Numbered from the stretch's first letter, positions 52,406 to 62,065 are shown. The stretch: 64,000 nucleotides of DNA from Chloroflexota bacterium (GCA_016208315.1 JACQYF010000122.1:1-64000); one strand, 5' to 3'. Notes: a model not told the origin generated them from the sequence alone. A program made the numbers and translations.

Positions 52406-53983
52406 ATGAGAAAGCATTTGGTCAGTGCTTGTATTTTGCTCGTCGCTGTTGCTCTACTCGCCACGGCTTGCGGCACGCCCGCGACGCCCACTCCCACCCC
52501 GCGACCTACTCTGCCGCCCACGCAGCCACCGCCGCCCACACTTCCGCCAACGCCGGTCCCGCCGACCGCAGCGCCCACGCCGACCGTCGTGCCCACCGCG
52601 GCGCCGCTGTCTAGCGACGCGCTGAAGAATGCCGAGTACCCGGTTCAGGGTCCGGCAAGCGGCAAAGCCAAACTCGTCAATGGAACGTACAGCGAAAAGG
52701 TCCCCAACTCCACGGCTCAGGTTGTCGTGACGTTCGAGAACATTGTCGCCACGGGCGATTTGAACGGCGACCGTTCGGACGACGCGGCGGTGTTGATCAG
52801 CGTCAAGACGGGGGGCACGGGTACTTTTTATTATCTCTACGGGGTGATCAACGAGAGGGGCACACCCAAGCCCGCGGCGCCGGAACTTTTGGGCGACCGG
52901 ATCAAAGTCAAGTCGCTCACGATTCAGGGCGGCGAGATGGTCGTCAACTTTCTGACGCAGGGTCCGAGAGACCCGATGACGAATCCGACGCTGGATACGA
53001 CGCGCAAATTCCGGCTGCAAGACAACAAGTTGGTTTCGACGACGCCGGTCACGCCCACCGCAGCCGCGCCGACTAAAGCGGCGGTCGTCGCCACGCCAAG
53101 GCCCGCGGTCACCGCGACGCCCACCCCCCTGCGGCTGCCCGCGCCGAGGGGCAGCATCGCGTATCACAAGAGTGACCAGGGGATTGATCGCGTCCGCGCG
53201 CTTGACCTGGATCGCAACGTCACGACACCGCTGGTAGACACCGGCCCGGTAATGGATCTGACTTTGGGCGGCTCGGGCACCAACGCGCATCTCGGCGAGT
53301 TTTCGCCAGACAACCTCAAGTTCGCGTTCATCCAGGTCACCGCCGCGGGCGGCGCCAACAATCTCAAAGTGCTCGATTTTCGCAGCGGCGCCACGAACGG
53401 AATATTCTCGGACGCCGGCATGTCCAGTCCGGTTTGGTCGCCCGACGGCAATCGGATTGCATTCGTTCGGACGAATAGCAATCAGGCCTTTTGGGCGGTC
53501 AGCGTCATCAATGCCGATGGAACCGGGGGCGTCCGCGATCTCTTCACGAATCGAGGCGGCGAGCAACTACGCGGCGGCCTAGCGTGGTCGAAGCAAAACA
53601 TCTTTGCGGTCGGCTTGAACACGACCGGGCTGAACGATGTGTACACGCTGTTCTCGGACGGAGGCGGACTGACGAATCGCACGAACAACCCCGCCGACGA
53701 CAGTACGCCCGCCTTTAGCCCGGACGGCAAACAAATCGCGTTCACGTCTACGCGCGACGGGCGTCAGCAAATCTATGCGATGAACGCGGATGGCAGCGGT
53801 GTGCGCCGCGTCAGCCAAAGCACCGTGAACGACTGGTCGCCTTCCTGGTCGCCGGATGGCAACTGGATCGCGTTCACGTCTACCCGCAACAATTCCACCG
53901 ACATTTACATCATGGATACGCGCGGGGGCAACGTCAAGCAAATGACCACCGGCGGCGGCGACCGCCCGATGTGGTCGCGGTAG
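52406..53983 (+). CDS. TolB-like WD40 lipoprotein
   Basis: 525 residues. Lipoprotein signal with lipobox LLATAC (Cys22), a Pro/Thr-rich linker (24-68), a domain with a DLNGDRSDDAAVLI calcium-like repeat (about 100-210), a second linker, and C-terminal beta-propeller repeats (FSPDNLKFAFIQV, WSPDGNRIAFVRT, FSPDGKQIAFTST, WSPDGNWIAFTST), as in TolB. Surface-anchored; function unknown. A -10-like TATAAT is at 52316-52321. Confidence 0.85.
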   Translation: MRKHLVSACILLVAVALLATACGTPATPTPTPRPTLPPTQPPPPTLPPTPVPPTAAPTPTVVPTAAPLSSDALKNAEYPVQGPASGKAKLVNGTYSEKVPNSTAQVVVTFENIVATGDLNGDRSDDAAVLISVKTGGTGTFYYLYGVINERGTPKPAAPELLGDRIKVKSLTIQGGEMVVNFLTQGPRDPMTNPTLDTTRKFRLQDNKLVSTTPVTPTAAAPTKAAVVATPRPAVTATPTPLRLPAPRGSIAYHKSDQGIDRVRALDLDRNVTTPLVDTGPVMDLTLGGSGTNAHLGEFSPDNLKFAFIQVTAAGGANNLKVLDFRSGATNGIFSDAGMSSPVWSPDGNRIAFVRTNSNQAFWAVSVINADGTGGVRDLFTNRGGEQLRGGLAWSKQNIFAVGLNTTGLNDVYTLFSDGGGLTNRTNNPADDSTPAFSPDGKQIAFTSTRDGRQQIYAMNADGSGVRRVSQSTVNDWSPSWSPDGNWIAFTSTRNNSTDIYIMDTRGGNVKQMTTGGGDRPMWSR

Positions 53984-53994
53984 CGCAGCAATGG

Positions 53995-54028
53995 AAAGAC
54001 CTTCAGGCCTGAAAACCTGAAGGTCTTT
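53995..54028. terminator. Bidirectional terminator between the lipoprotein gene and ilvE
   Basis: AAAGACCTTCAGG, 8-nt loop, CCTGAAGGTCTTT then T-run; A-rich on the other side, so it can end both convergent genes. Confidence 0.85.
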
Positions 54029-54029
54029 T

Positions 54030-54947
54030 TCACACTTCCGTTCTCCACTCCCCATACCGCGCGTCAATCCCGCGCACCAAATCGTGATACAGATTCTCCA
54101 ACTGCGTCGTGATGGGGCCGATGCCGCCGTCGCCCAGCGTAAAGCGATCAACCGATGCGAGCGGCATGATCTCCGCGCCGGTTCCGCACAAGAACGCTTC
54201 GCTCGCCACGTACAACTCGGTACGGTCCACCTCGCGTTCGATCACTTGTATTTCCAAGACCTCGCGGCACAGTTGAATAAGCGTCGCGCGCGTGATGCTC
54301 TCCAGAATTCCGCTCGTCACCGTCGGCGTGATAATTTTCCCATTCCGCACGATCATCACGCACGCGCCGGGCGCTTCGGCCACTTTGCCATTTTGGTTGA
54401 GGAGGATGGCCGCGTCGTAACCGTTCCGCCGCGCTTCCTCGGCGGCGAGGCGCGAGTTGAGATAGTTGGAAGCGGCCTTGACGCGCGGCGGCATCACGTT
54501 ATCGCTCAGGCGCGCCCACGAGCTAACGCACGCGTGCGCGACCTTGCCGCCCTTGAGCTTGGAGGCCCACGGCGTGGTGTTGAGCACGATGCGCGGCGCA
54601 TTCTGATCCGTAACGCCAAACAGCGTGCTCTCGACAAACGCGAGCGGGCGAATGTAGGTGTCGCCCGCGCATTCGTTCGCGCGCAAAAGGGAAAGCAATC
54701 CCTCTTTGATCTCGGCGGTTGAAAACGGCTGCTGCATGCGCATCAAGCGGATGGATTGCGCCAAGCGCGCCAAATGCGCGTCGAGTTGAAAGACAAATAA
54801 CCGCTGGGCCGATTCGTTCCAATACGCGAGGATGCCTTCAAACACCGACGACACGCCGGCCGTGCCGACGGTCGTGATGTGAATCGTCCCCTCGCTCCAA
54901 CGCGTGAGTTTGCCGTCGAGCCAGATGAATTGGGGGTGGTCTGCCAA
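54030..54947 (-). CDS. ilvE: Branched-chain amino acid aminotransferase
   Basis: 305 residues, class IV PLP fold. Schiff-base Lys157 in PRVKAASNYLNS, a GFDAAILL-type NGYDAAILLNQNGKVAE, and the phosphate-binding TPTVTSGILESITR. It transfers amino groups to branched-chain 2-oxoacids. TTG start with AGAGGTA. The usual EGSGENIF stretch is changed to EAPGACVM, so the substrate range may differ. Confidence 0.93.
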   Translation of the reverse strand: MADHPQFIWLDGKLTRWSEGTIHITTVGTAGVSSVFEGILAYWNESAQRLFVFQLDAHLARLAQSIRLMRMQQPFSTAEIKEGLLSLLRANECAGDTYIRPLAFVESTLFGVTDQNAPRIVLNTTPWASKLKGGKVAHACVSSWARLSDNVMPPRVKAASNYLNSRLAAEEARRNGYDAAILLNQNGKVAEAPGACVMIVRNGKIITPTVTSGILESITRATLIQLCREVLEIQVIEREVDRTELYVASEAFLCGTGAEIMPLASVDRFTLGDGGIGPITTQLENLYHDLVRGIDARYGEWRTEV

Positions 54948-54984
54948 CTGATACCTCTAAAGCAAGGTACACAGGTAGACAAGT

Positions 54985-55218
54985 AGACACAGTAGATCAC
55001 AGTTTCACCGAGGAGTGAGCGCTCTCTAGCGCGACTCACGCATGACGTCGGCGTTAGAGAACGCCTGTCTCCTCGAATTTGTGATGTACTGAGACAAGTA
55101 AACAGGCAGACACAGTACATCACAGGTTTACCGAGGAGTGAGCGCTCTCTAGCGCGAATCCAGCAACAGGGCGGCGTTAGAGAACGCCTTTCTCCTCAAA
55201 TCTGTGATCTACTGAGAC
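54985..55218. repeat. Two tandem 111-bp structured repeat units
   Basis: Unit 1 is 54985-55095 and unit 2 is 55108-55218. Each starts AGACACAGTA(G/C)ATCACAG and contains CCGAGGAG and CTCCTC arms plus the hairpins GCGCT-CTCT-AGCGC and GGCGTT-AGAG-AACGCC, then GTGAT-TACTGAGACA. Each unit is an imperfect palindrome with two inner hairpins whose loops are complementary. The flanks (54961-55299) are GGTAGACA-class phrases. No gene was found in this 352-base gap. Confidence 0.85.
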
Positions 55219-55299
55219 AGGTACAAAGGTAAACTGGCAAACAAGTTCAATGTACGTGTGTACTTTTGTACCTGTTTACTTGTCTACTTGTCTACCTGT

Positions 55300-55746
55300 T
55301 TACTTGTGTACCTGCCTACCTGCCTGTTCCTTCTTCCACGCCTCGTACTGCTCGTCAAAGTACATCTCATTCGCCTTGTAGTAATCCTCCGACCGTTTGA
55401 ACGCGTCCTGCACGATCTGCTCGAACTGCTGCGGTGAGATGCGCTCCCGGACCGCGCTCGCGTCCAGATCGCCCACCTTGGCCGGCAGCGCGTGATAGAC
55501 GCTCTCGGCGATTTTCTTTTTGTCCGCGGGTGACAGCGGTGGGTAGCCATCCCCCAGCGCGCATTCCGTTGTCCGATACGCCGCGTCAATGCCATAGAAC
55601 GCGATGGGCAGAAGCAAACGTTCCATGTCCTCGGCGGCCCCTGCCTCGCGCTCGACCAGCCGGGGGTAGAAAAAGATCAATAGCGCAAAAATCGCCGAGC
55701 TAATCGCGATGCCGGCGAAGAGGAAGATGAGCGAGTTGACGTCCAT
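55300..55746 (-). CDS. Small membrane-anchored protein
   Basis: 148 residues. Membrane helix at about 3-25 (LIFLFAGIAISSAIFALLIF), then a soluble helical region with LLPIAFYGIDAAYRTTE and a charged C-terminal coil. No known motif. Start ATG 55746, GGAG upstream. The last residues (AGRQVHK) come from the adjacent phrase repeat. Not co-directional with a partner of known function. Confidence 0.6.
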   Translation of the reverse strand: MDVNSLIFLFAGIAISSAIFALLIFFYPRLVEREAGAAEDMERLLLPIAFYGIDAAYRTTECALGDGYPPLSPADKKKIAESVYHALPAKVGDLDASAVRERISPQQFEQIVQDAFKRSEDYYKANEMYFDEQYEAWKKEQAGRQVHK

Positions 55747-55761
55747 GGTCTGCGTCTCCGT

Positions 55762-55846
55762 GTAAAGAGTAAACAAGTACACAGGGAAACAGGTAGACAA
55801 GTCACGTGTGTACCTGTGTACCTGTTTCCCTGTCTACCTAACCCTT
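55762..55846. repeat. GTAAACAAGTACACAGG phrase inverted repeat
   Basis: AGTAAACAAGTACACAGGG followed by ACGTGTGTACCTGTGTACC; it lies between cinA and the small membrane protein gene. Confidence 0.72.
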
Positions 55847-57025
55847 TAGCGTTGCCCGTCTCACTAGATCCAGCGCGCGCATAATGATCCACGTTTGCGC
55901 TTGCTCGCCAATGCCGCCAATGCTGTACGCGCGCGAGAGCGCGCCGCTCGCCGTCGCAACGGCAATCGCGCTTTTGCCCGTGGCGTCGCTGTATATATCT
56001 TCACCCGAATTCGTGCTTGCTAACACCGCCAGCGATATATCCGCGCCCGACACGTTGCGGAATTGTTCCGCAATTTTCTCGGCGTTCTTTTCGCTCAGGT
56101 CGCTTACGCTGTCGAGAACCATTGCCGACTTGATAATGCGCGCACCCTCGGGCCGGCCCCGCAGACGCTCGGCGATCTGGCCCGCCGTATTCGTCTCGGC
56201 GATGGCGATCCGCCAGTTGCGCGCGGCCAGCGCACGCGCGAGCACCTCGTCAATAGTCTCTTCCCCCTCGCCATAAATCCAATCGCCGAGCCGCTCGCGC
56301 ACCTTGGCTTCCATCTCGCGAATCATCTGCTCGGCTTCGGCGCGCGTCTTGGCTTTGGCCGTCACGCGCACGTCGGTCTGCCCGGGGTGCGCCAACAGTC
56401 CAACCGTGGGATTGGTCGAGGCCTCCAAATCGGCGATCTTGGAATCCACCAAGCTTTCGCCGACCGCGCAAGTTTTCAGCGTCTTGCTGAGAATGATTTG
56501 CTCGTCGCCCGTTTTCTCGCGCAGCCACGGCAGAATGCGCGTCTCCATCAGGTACTTCATTTCGCGCGGCACGCCCGGCAGCGAGATAATATAGTGCCCC
56601 TCTGTCTCGACGATAAAACACGGCGCGGTACCCACCGGGTTCTCGACCGGAGTCGCGCCGCACGGGATGTATGCCTGCCGCACGTTGTTCTCGCTCATCG
56701 GCGTGCCCCATTTGGCAAACCGCGCGCGAATTTGCTCGAGCAACCTTTCGTCGAGCACCAAATCGCAGTTCGTCGCGCGTGCGACCGCTTCGCGCGTCAT
56801 GTCGTCCACCGTCGGCCCAAGTCCGCCCGTGGTGATGATGACATCGGCGCGCGTGAGCGCGTGGGTGATCGCGTCCGCAATGCGCCCGACATTGTCGCCG
56901 ACGGTCGTGCGGAAATAAATATCCACGCCGACTTCGGCCAACCGTCCCGCGATCCAGACCGCGTTCGTGTCCGTAATTTCGCCGAGCAATAACTCGGTGC
57001 CGATGGAGATGGTTTCGGCTCTCAT
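55838..57025 (-). CDS. cinA: CinA-like protein with altered C-terminal active site
   Basis: 395 residues. N-terminal MoCF/CinA domain: SIGTELLLGEITDTNA, TTGGLGPTVDDMTREA and SLPGVPREM. In the C-terminal domain the deamidase motif expected as AESCTGG reads AETNTAG, so nicotinamide mononucleotide deamidation may be lost. Full-length CinA is 400-430 residues. 7 bases after the proline dehydrogenase stop, in one operon. Confidence 0.87.
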   Translation of the reverse strand: MRAETISIGTELLLGEITDTNAVWIAGRLAEVGVDIYFRTTVGDNVGRIADAITHALTRADVIITTGGLGPTVDDMTREAVARATNCDLVLDERLLEQIRARFAKWGTPMSENNVRQAYIPCGATPVENPVGTAPCFIVETEGHYIISLPGVPREMKYLMETRILPWLREKTGDEQIILSKTLKTCAVGESLVDSKIADLEASTNPTVGLLAHPGQTDVRVTAKAKTRAEAEQMIREMEAKVRERLGDWIYGEGEETIDEVLARALAARNWRIAIAETNTAGQIAERLRGRPEGARIIKSAMVLDSVSDLSEKNAEKIAEQFRNVSGADISLAVLASTNSGEDIYSDATGKSAIAVATASGALSRAYSIGGIGEQAQTWIIMRALDLVRRATLKG

Positions 57026-57032
57026 GTTGCCT

Positions 57033-57962
57033 CTACGACTTGAACAGATTGCTAATCAAAAAGACGACGTTCGCCGGTCGTTCCGCGAGGCGGCGCATAA
57101 AGTAGGGATACCAGTGCGAACCGTAGGGCACGTACACGCGCATCTTGTAGCCCTCGGCAGCGAGTTTGCGCTGCAAATCCGGGCGGATGCCGTACAGCAT
57201 CTGGAACTCGAAATGGCGGCGGTCAATGTGATGCTCGGTCGTGTACTGCTTGGCCCAATTGATCATGTTTTCGTCGTGCGTCGCCAGCGCGAGATAGGCG
57301 CCGTGGCTGCCGTTGCGCTCGAGGAATATCTGCGCGAGCTGGATGTAATTCGCGTCCACATCGTGCTTTTCCGGGAAGGCGATCTCGGGCGGCTCTTTAT
57401 AAGCGCCCTTGCACAAGCGGACGTTGGCGTGCAGCGCCTTGAGCGCGCGCAGGTCGCCTTCACTGCGATACAAATAACTCTGAATCACGATGCCGACGTT
57501 GTCGAATTCTTCGCGCAGCGTCTTGAAGATATTGAGCGTCGCTTGCGTGCGCGCGGAATCCTCCATGTCTATCCGCACGAACGCGCCGGCCTCGCGCGCC
57601 TTGGCGATGATTTGCCGCATGTGAGCCAGGCACAAGTCGGAATTCAAGTCCAAACCCATCTGCGTCAGTTTCACCGAGACGTGCGACTTGACTTGGTTAG
57701 CGGCAATCGCGTCGAGCGCGCGCAAATAGCCGTCCTTGGCTTGGCGCGCTTCCGACTCTTGAGTGACGTTCTCGCCCAGCTGATCGAACGTGACCTCCAG
57801 TCCTTGCCGGTTCAGTTTCTTGACCACTTGAATGGCCGCGTCCAAAGTTTCGCCGGCCACGAAACGGCGCGAAAGCCGGCGCGAAAGGGGGAAGCTAATG
57901 ACGAACTGACGCATGGCCGCGTTGGTAGAGAGGGCGAGCAACAGATCGCGCAAAACGGGCAT
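57033..57962 (-). CDS. Proline dehydrogenase
   Basis: 309 residues, single-domain PRODH: VSHVSVKLTQMGLD, FVRIDMEDS, RLCKGAYKEP, LATHDENMI and FEFQMLYGIR with RVYVPYG are all FAD/proline-site motifs. Oxidises proline to pyrroline-5-carboxylate. AGGAGG precedes the ATG. It follows a FAD amine oxidase gene by 17 bases, suggesting joint amino acid catabolism. Confidence 0.95.
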   Translation of the reverse strand: MPVLRDLLLALSTNAAMRQFVISFPLSRRLSRRFVAGETLDAAIQVVKKLNRQGLEVTFDQLGENVTQESEARQAKDGYLRALDAIAANQVKSHVSVKLTQMGLDLNSDLCLAHMRQIIAKAREAGAFVRIDMEDSARTQATLNIFKTLREEFDNVGIVIQSYLYRSEGDLRALKALHANVRLCKGAYKEPPEIAFPEKHDVDANYIQLAQIFLERNGSHGAYLALATHDENMINWAKQYTTEHHIDRRHFEFQMLYGIRPDLQRKLAAEGYKMRVYVPYGSHWYPYFMRRLAERPANVVFLISNLFKS

Positions 57963-57979
57963 CGTTTATCCTCCTGGGG

Positions 57980-59137
57980 TCAGACGACATTGACTTCTCG
58001 AATCATCCGCCCTTCGGCAAAGCGCTCCAAATCCAGCATCGAGACGTCAATTGTCTGCGATGCGCCGTCGAGAATGATTTCGCTCATCACCTTGCCCGTC
58101 GCGGGCGCGTGTTGGAAGCCGTGGCCGGAAAATCCCGCGGCAATGTAAAAGCCGCGCAGAGCGCGCGCTTGCGCGAGAATCGGGTGCGCGTCTGGCGTGA
58201 CCTCGTACAGGCCGGCCATCTGGCGCGCCACGCGTGCGTGCTCGAGCAGGGGCAAGCGGTACAGCGCGCGTTCGAGTGTTTGGAGATGGAACTCTTCGTC
58301 AAGCGCGTACGTGTCGCCCGGCCTTTCGTCCGCGTTCGACATGCCGACCAAAACGCCCGGGCCTTCGGGATGAAAATAAAGCGACGTGGAAAACTCGATC
58401 GTCATCGGATGATCGCGCGGCATCTCCGCCACGGCGTCCGTGATGAAGAACTGACGGCGCACTGGGACGATGGGTATCTCGACGCCGGCCAGCGCGCCGA
58501 TGGACGCGGCCCAGGGCCCGGCGCAGTTCACGACCACATGCGTCGCGACCTCGCCCTGATTTGTCACGACCGCGGCCACGCGCGCGCCATCGGTCTTGAT
58601 GCCCATCACGTTCGTTTCCGTTTCGATTTGCGCGCCGCGCACCCGCGCGGCCTGGGCGAAACCCTGCGTCACGCTGTTCGGGTCGGCGAGGCCGTCACGT
58701 GGGCAGAACGTTCCGCCGAGAACGCCATCCAGATTGACGAGTGGAACCAGCCGCGCGATTTCGGCGCGCTCTAGGTAGCGTACCCACGGCGCGCCGAGCG
58801 CGTGCTGCATCTCGACGTTCGCCTTGAAAGTCGTTACGTCGTCGAGCGAAGTGAGCAGAAAAAGATAGCCGATCGGACGATACTCTGCAGAAATGTCGAA
58901 CAATTCGTCAAAGTGGGAAATTACGTCGAGACTGAAAAGAGAGAGGCGGACATTGACCGGGGTCGAGAATTGATAACGCACGCCGCCCGCATTCCGCCCG
59001 GTCGAACCCATGCCGAGGAATTTTTCTCGTTCGAGGAGTAAGACCCTGCCTGCGCCGCGCTGCGCCAGGTAATACGCCGTGCTCGCGCCCATGCATCCTC
59101 CGCCGACGATGACCACGTCGGCGGTTTTCGGTAACAT
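57980..59137 (-). CDS. FAD-dependent amino acid oxidase (DadA/SoxB-like)
   Basis: 385 residues. FAD loop VIVGGGCMGASTAYYLAQRG, GSTGRNAGGVRYQFS, and the C-terminal GFSGHGFQHAPATGK. Related to sarcosine, glycine or D-amino acid oxidising enzymes, such as dimethylglycine or proline-related oxidases; the substrate is not readable. First gene of the operon with proline dehydrogenase and CinA, behind a palindromic operator candidate. Confidence 0.9.
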   Translation of the reverse strand: MLPKTADVVIVGGGCMGASTAYYLAQRGAGRVLLLEREKFLGMGSTGRNAGGVRYQFSTPVNVRLSLFSLDVISHFDELFDISAEYRPIGYLFLLTSLDDVTTFKANVEMQHALGAPWVRYLERAEIARLVPLVNLDGVLGGTFCPRDGLADPNSVTQGFAQAARVRGAQIETETNVMGIKTDGARVAAVVTNQGEVATHVVVNCAGPWAASIGALAGVEIPIVPVRRQFFITDAVAEMPRDHPMTIEFSTSLYFHPEGPGVLVGMSNADERPGDTYALDEEFHLQTLERALYRLPLLEHARVARQMAGLYEVTPDAHPILAQARALRGFYIAAGFSGHGFQHAPATGKVMSEIILDGASQTIDVSMLDLERFAEGRMIREVNVV

Positions 59138-59166
59138 TTCGATTCATTCTCCACGTTGAGGACTTT

Positions 59167-59193
59167 GTAGGACAATTTGACAAATTGACCTAC
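59167..59193 (-). promoter_or_regulatory. 27-bp near-perfect palindrome, operator candidate
   Basis: GTAGGACAATTTG-A-CAAATTGACCTAC: arms of 13 with a single mismatched pair, 30 bases upstream of the FAD oxidase start. The arms and spacing suit a GntR- or Lrp-like dimer controlling the amino acid catabolic operon. Confidence 0.65.
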
Positions 59194-59263
59194 CTGTTTC
59201 AACTATACTCCAAACGTGGGAGAAGGTCAACAGCGAATGTGCGTCGCACATTCACTGTCCATG

Positions 59264-62032
59264 TTATTCTTTCTCCGGCGTAAAAGTGATCACGCCCAGA
59301 ACTCCGGAAGGATCGGGACACGACGAGAGCACAAAGGCGCCGCCGAGATCCTTTTCGACGAGCGTGCGAATCAACTGCAAACCCAGGCCGCCGTTGGCCG
59401 GATCGCGCCCGGATTCCTCGGGCAAGCGCGCGCCGCGACTGAAGAATTCCAGCCGCGCCTGGCCGCGCATGAGTTTCACGCCGAGACGCAATTCGACCTC
59501 CGGACTCTCGCCGCTGTGTTTGATCGCGTTCGTCACCAACTCGTTGAGGATCAGCGCGACGCTCGCCGCCCGCTGGGCCGAGATCTCGAATGAATCGCCC
59601 TCGACGACGAAGGGGACCGTCTGCCCCGGCAAGGTCAATTGGCGCACGCTGTCGCCGAGGACATGCCGGCTCAACTCCAACACATCCACACGCGCGCGGG
59701 GCGAATTGGCGAGCAGCGAGTGCGCCACGGCCATGCTTTGGACGCGGGTCAGCGTCTCGTTGAGGATTGTCTCGCGCGGGATCGTTTCCTGGTCCAAGCC
59801 CAGGTAGAGCAGACCGACGATCGTGCCGAGGTTGTTCTTGACACGATGGCTCAGCTCGCGCAGCAAGGCGGCCTTGACGTCGGCTTCGTTCCTGGTTTGC
59901 GCGTAAAGGCGCGCGTTCTCGAGCGCAACGGCAATTTGGTTCGCGAGGGTTTCCATGGCGGCCACGTCACTGGCGTCAAAGGCGTTCCGTTCGCGCGCCT
60001 GAAGGTCAAGCACGCCCAGAATTTTATCGCCCATCTTGAGCGGGACGGACAATTCCGAGCCGGTCACGGTCGCGCGCGTGTCCGGGAAATAAAAGCGCGC
60101 ATCCTGACGCACGTCGGGCAAGTTGATCGTCACGCCAGTGCGCGCCGCCGCGCCGATCAAACCGACGGACACGGACTGGATATAATCCGCGCCAAACAGG
60201 TCGGCATCGCCGCCCGCGACCGCGCGCAAGCGCACGGCGGCCATCCGTTCGTCCAGCGAAAAAAGCGCGACATTGTGATACTGAAAGCGCTCCTCGATCA
60301 AAACGACCACTTGACGCAAAAGTTGATCCGAGTCGTGGATCGCCGTGATCCGCTCGGCGATCGCGCTGACGAGCGCGAGCTGCGCGGCGCGTTTGCGTTC
60401 GGCGGCGAAGAGGTCCCGTTTCTCAACCGCGGCGGCGATCTGGTTGGCCAGGGCTTCCATCGCGGCCACATCCACGGCTTCAAAGACATTCGCGGCCGTG
60501 CTCTGGACGTCGAGCACGCCGAGCGTTTCCCGGTCGCGCTTGAGCGGCACGACCATTTCGGCTCGGCAGATATCGCGCTCGGCGTCGTCCGTATGGTAGC
60601 GCGGGTCGCCACACACATCGTTGGCGACGATCGTTTTGCCGAGGCGCGCCCCTTCACCGATAAGGCCAACATCCCACGATTGGCGATAACCGATCTCTTC
60701 ACGGTTGATGGCGGAACCGGCGTGCGCGCGGAGCACGACCTCCCGCGTTCCCGGCTCGTTGACGAAAACCGAAGCATTCTCGTAACCGAAACGCCGGACG
60801 ATGAGCAAGGTCACCTCGTGGAACAGTTCCTCGGCGTCGAGTAACCCCACGGCCTTTTCGGCGATCTCGCTGACGACCACGAGCTGCGCGGCGCGCTTTT
60901 GCTCGCGCTCGAACAGCCGCGCCTTTTCGAGCGCGACGGCGATTTGCTGCGCGAGCCCCGTCATCACTGGCAGGTCTGCCGCGTCGAGATCCGGGCCCCA
61001 CAAACCCAGCAGGCCCAGGGACCGGTCGCGGGCCAATAAGGGCACGTTGATGTGCTTGCCCAGCCCTGCCAGTTCAACGATTCGTTGCGCGAATTCTGGA
61101 GATAGCTGCGGCCAGTGTCGCCGAATGAATTCGTGGCTCGACTCAAAAAACACGGCGCGGCGTTCGGCCAGCGCCCGACGAAATTCGGGCATATCGGCGA
61201 TATTCATCCGAAACTCGGTGGCCGACATGCCCACCAGCCGTTCCAGATGCCTCCGCGCCGCAGGCGCTAGCGACACGTAACCCAGCCGCAGCTTTTGGCT
61301 TGGCTCGTCCCACAGCGCGATGAAACAATGGAGGCGGAGCTTTTGCAATTCCCCGCCGATCACCTGAAAGATCCGCGTAGGATCGGACTCTTCCTGGATG
61401 AAGACGCCCACCGCATTGATAAGCTCCCAGCGCTGCGCCATGCGTTCGGCCTCCTCGCGTCGCTGGCGTTCCACTTGGGCCAGCCGGTCGCCTGCTTCGG
61501 AAGATTCGACCGTCCGCCGCCGAACGGTTTCGACGAGCACGACGACGGTTAGACCGATGAGCGTGAATCCGCCGAGGATCAAAAGTTGGTTGAGCAGCGC
61601 TAGCAGAAGCGATGATTCGGGCCGAGCGGATGAAAGATACAACTGGGTGACGAAATCGGTCAGCGCGGCCGTCAAGACGAGGACCAACACGCCGCGCCGG
61701 TGGGCGACCATCGCGGCGATCACGATGAGCGGGACGAACGCCAGATCAAAGTCGGGGAGGTAGTCGGCCAGCAGCAGCCGCAGGACGCCGACGATCATGA
61801 CGTCAATCACGAGGAGCGCATAGATGACGCGGGGCGCATACTGGGCGCGCGGAAAGAGGTAGTGAAAAATGAAAATCAAATACGCGCCGACGAAGAATAG
61901 GAAGCGCAGCATCGAAGTGCGCTCCGGCTCAGGCATGGGCAGCGCGAACACGATGAGATAAAGCCCGGCCAAGCCGAACCACTTGATGAATTCGACCCAA
62001 TGACGATAGGGAAACGCTCGGTCGGTCACCAT
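59264..62032 (-). CDS. GAF-domain histidine kinase, HisKA_2/HWE type
   Basis: 922 residues. Six or so membrane helices in the N-terminal ~170 residues, a coiled coil, three GAF domains (about 215-370, 390-540, 560-715; two with the GLIGEGARLGK or GLIGAAART loop), then HisKA_2 phospho-acceptor His in LLRELSHRVKNNLGTIVGLL and a HATPase_c ending. No response regulator is encoded next to it. Start uncertain (62032 or GTG 62041). The kinase gene is 72 bases from gyrB. Confidence 0.9.
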   Translation of the reverse strand: MVTDRAFPYRHWVEFIKWFGLAGLYLIVFALPMPEPERTSMLRFLFFVGAYLIFIFHYLFPRAQYAPRVIYALLVIDVMIVGVLRLLLADYLPDFDLAFVPLIVIAAMVAHRRGVLVLVLTAALTDFVTQLYLSSARPESSLLLALLNQLLILGGFTLIGLTVVVLVETVRRRTVESSEAGDRLAQVERQRREEAERMAQRWELINAVGVFIQEESDPTRIFQVIGGELQKLRLHCFIALWDEPSQKLRLGYVSLAPAARRHLERLVGMSATEFRMNIADMPEFRRALAERRAVFFESSHEFIRRHWPQLSPEFAQRIVELAGLGKHINVPLLARDRSLGLLGLWGPDLDAADLPVMTGLAQQIAVALEKARLFEREQKRAAQLVVVSEIAEKAVGLLDAEELFHEVTLLIVRRFGYENASVFVNEPGTREVVLRAHAGSAINREEIGYRQSWDVGLIGEGARLGKTIVANDVCGDPRYHTDDAERDICRAEMVVPLKRDRETLGVLDVQSTAANVFEAVDVAAMEALANQIAAAVEKRDLFAAERKRAAQLALVSAIAERITAIHDSDQLLRQVVVLIEERFQYHNVALFSLDERMAAVRLRAVAGGDADLFGADYIQSVSVGLIGAAARTGVTINLPDVRQDARFYFPDTRATVTGSELSVPLKMGDKILGVLDLQARERNAFDASDVAAMETLANQIAVALENARLYAQTRNEADVKAALLRELSHRVKNNLGTIVGLLYLGLDQETIPRETILNETLTRVQSMAVAHSLLANSPRARVDVLELSRHVLGDSVRQLTLPGQTVPFVVEGDSFEISAQRAASVALILNELVTNAIKHSGESPEVELRLGVKLMRGQARLEFFSRGARLPEESGRDPANGGLGLQLIRTLVEKDLGGAFVLSSCPDPSGVLGVITFTPEKE

Positions 62033-62065
62033 TCGGCCCACATGAATTGCGCCTTAAGTAAGAAA

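Noticed and set aside
54985..55218. CRISPR array
   Set aside because: Only two units, each 111 bp, with no short direct repeats alternating with unique spacers, and no cas genes nearby.
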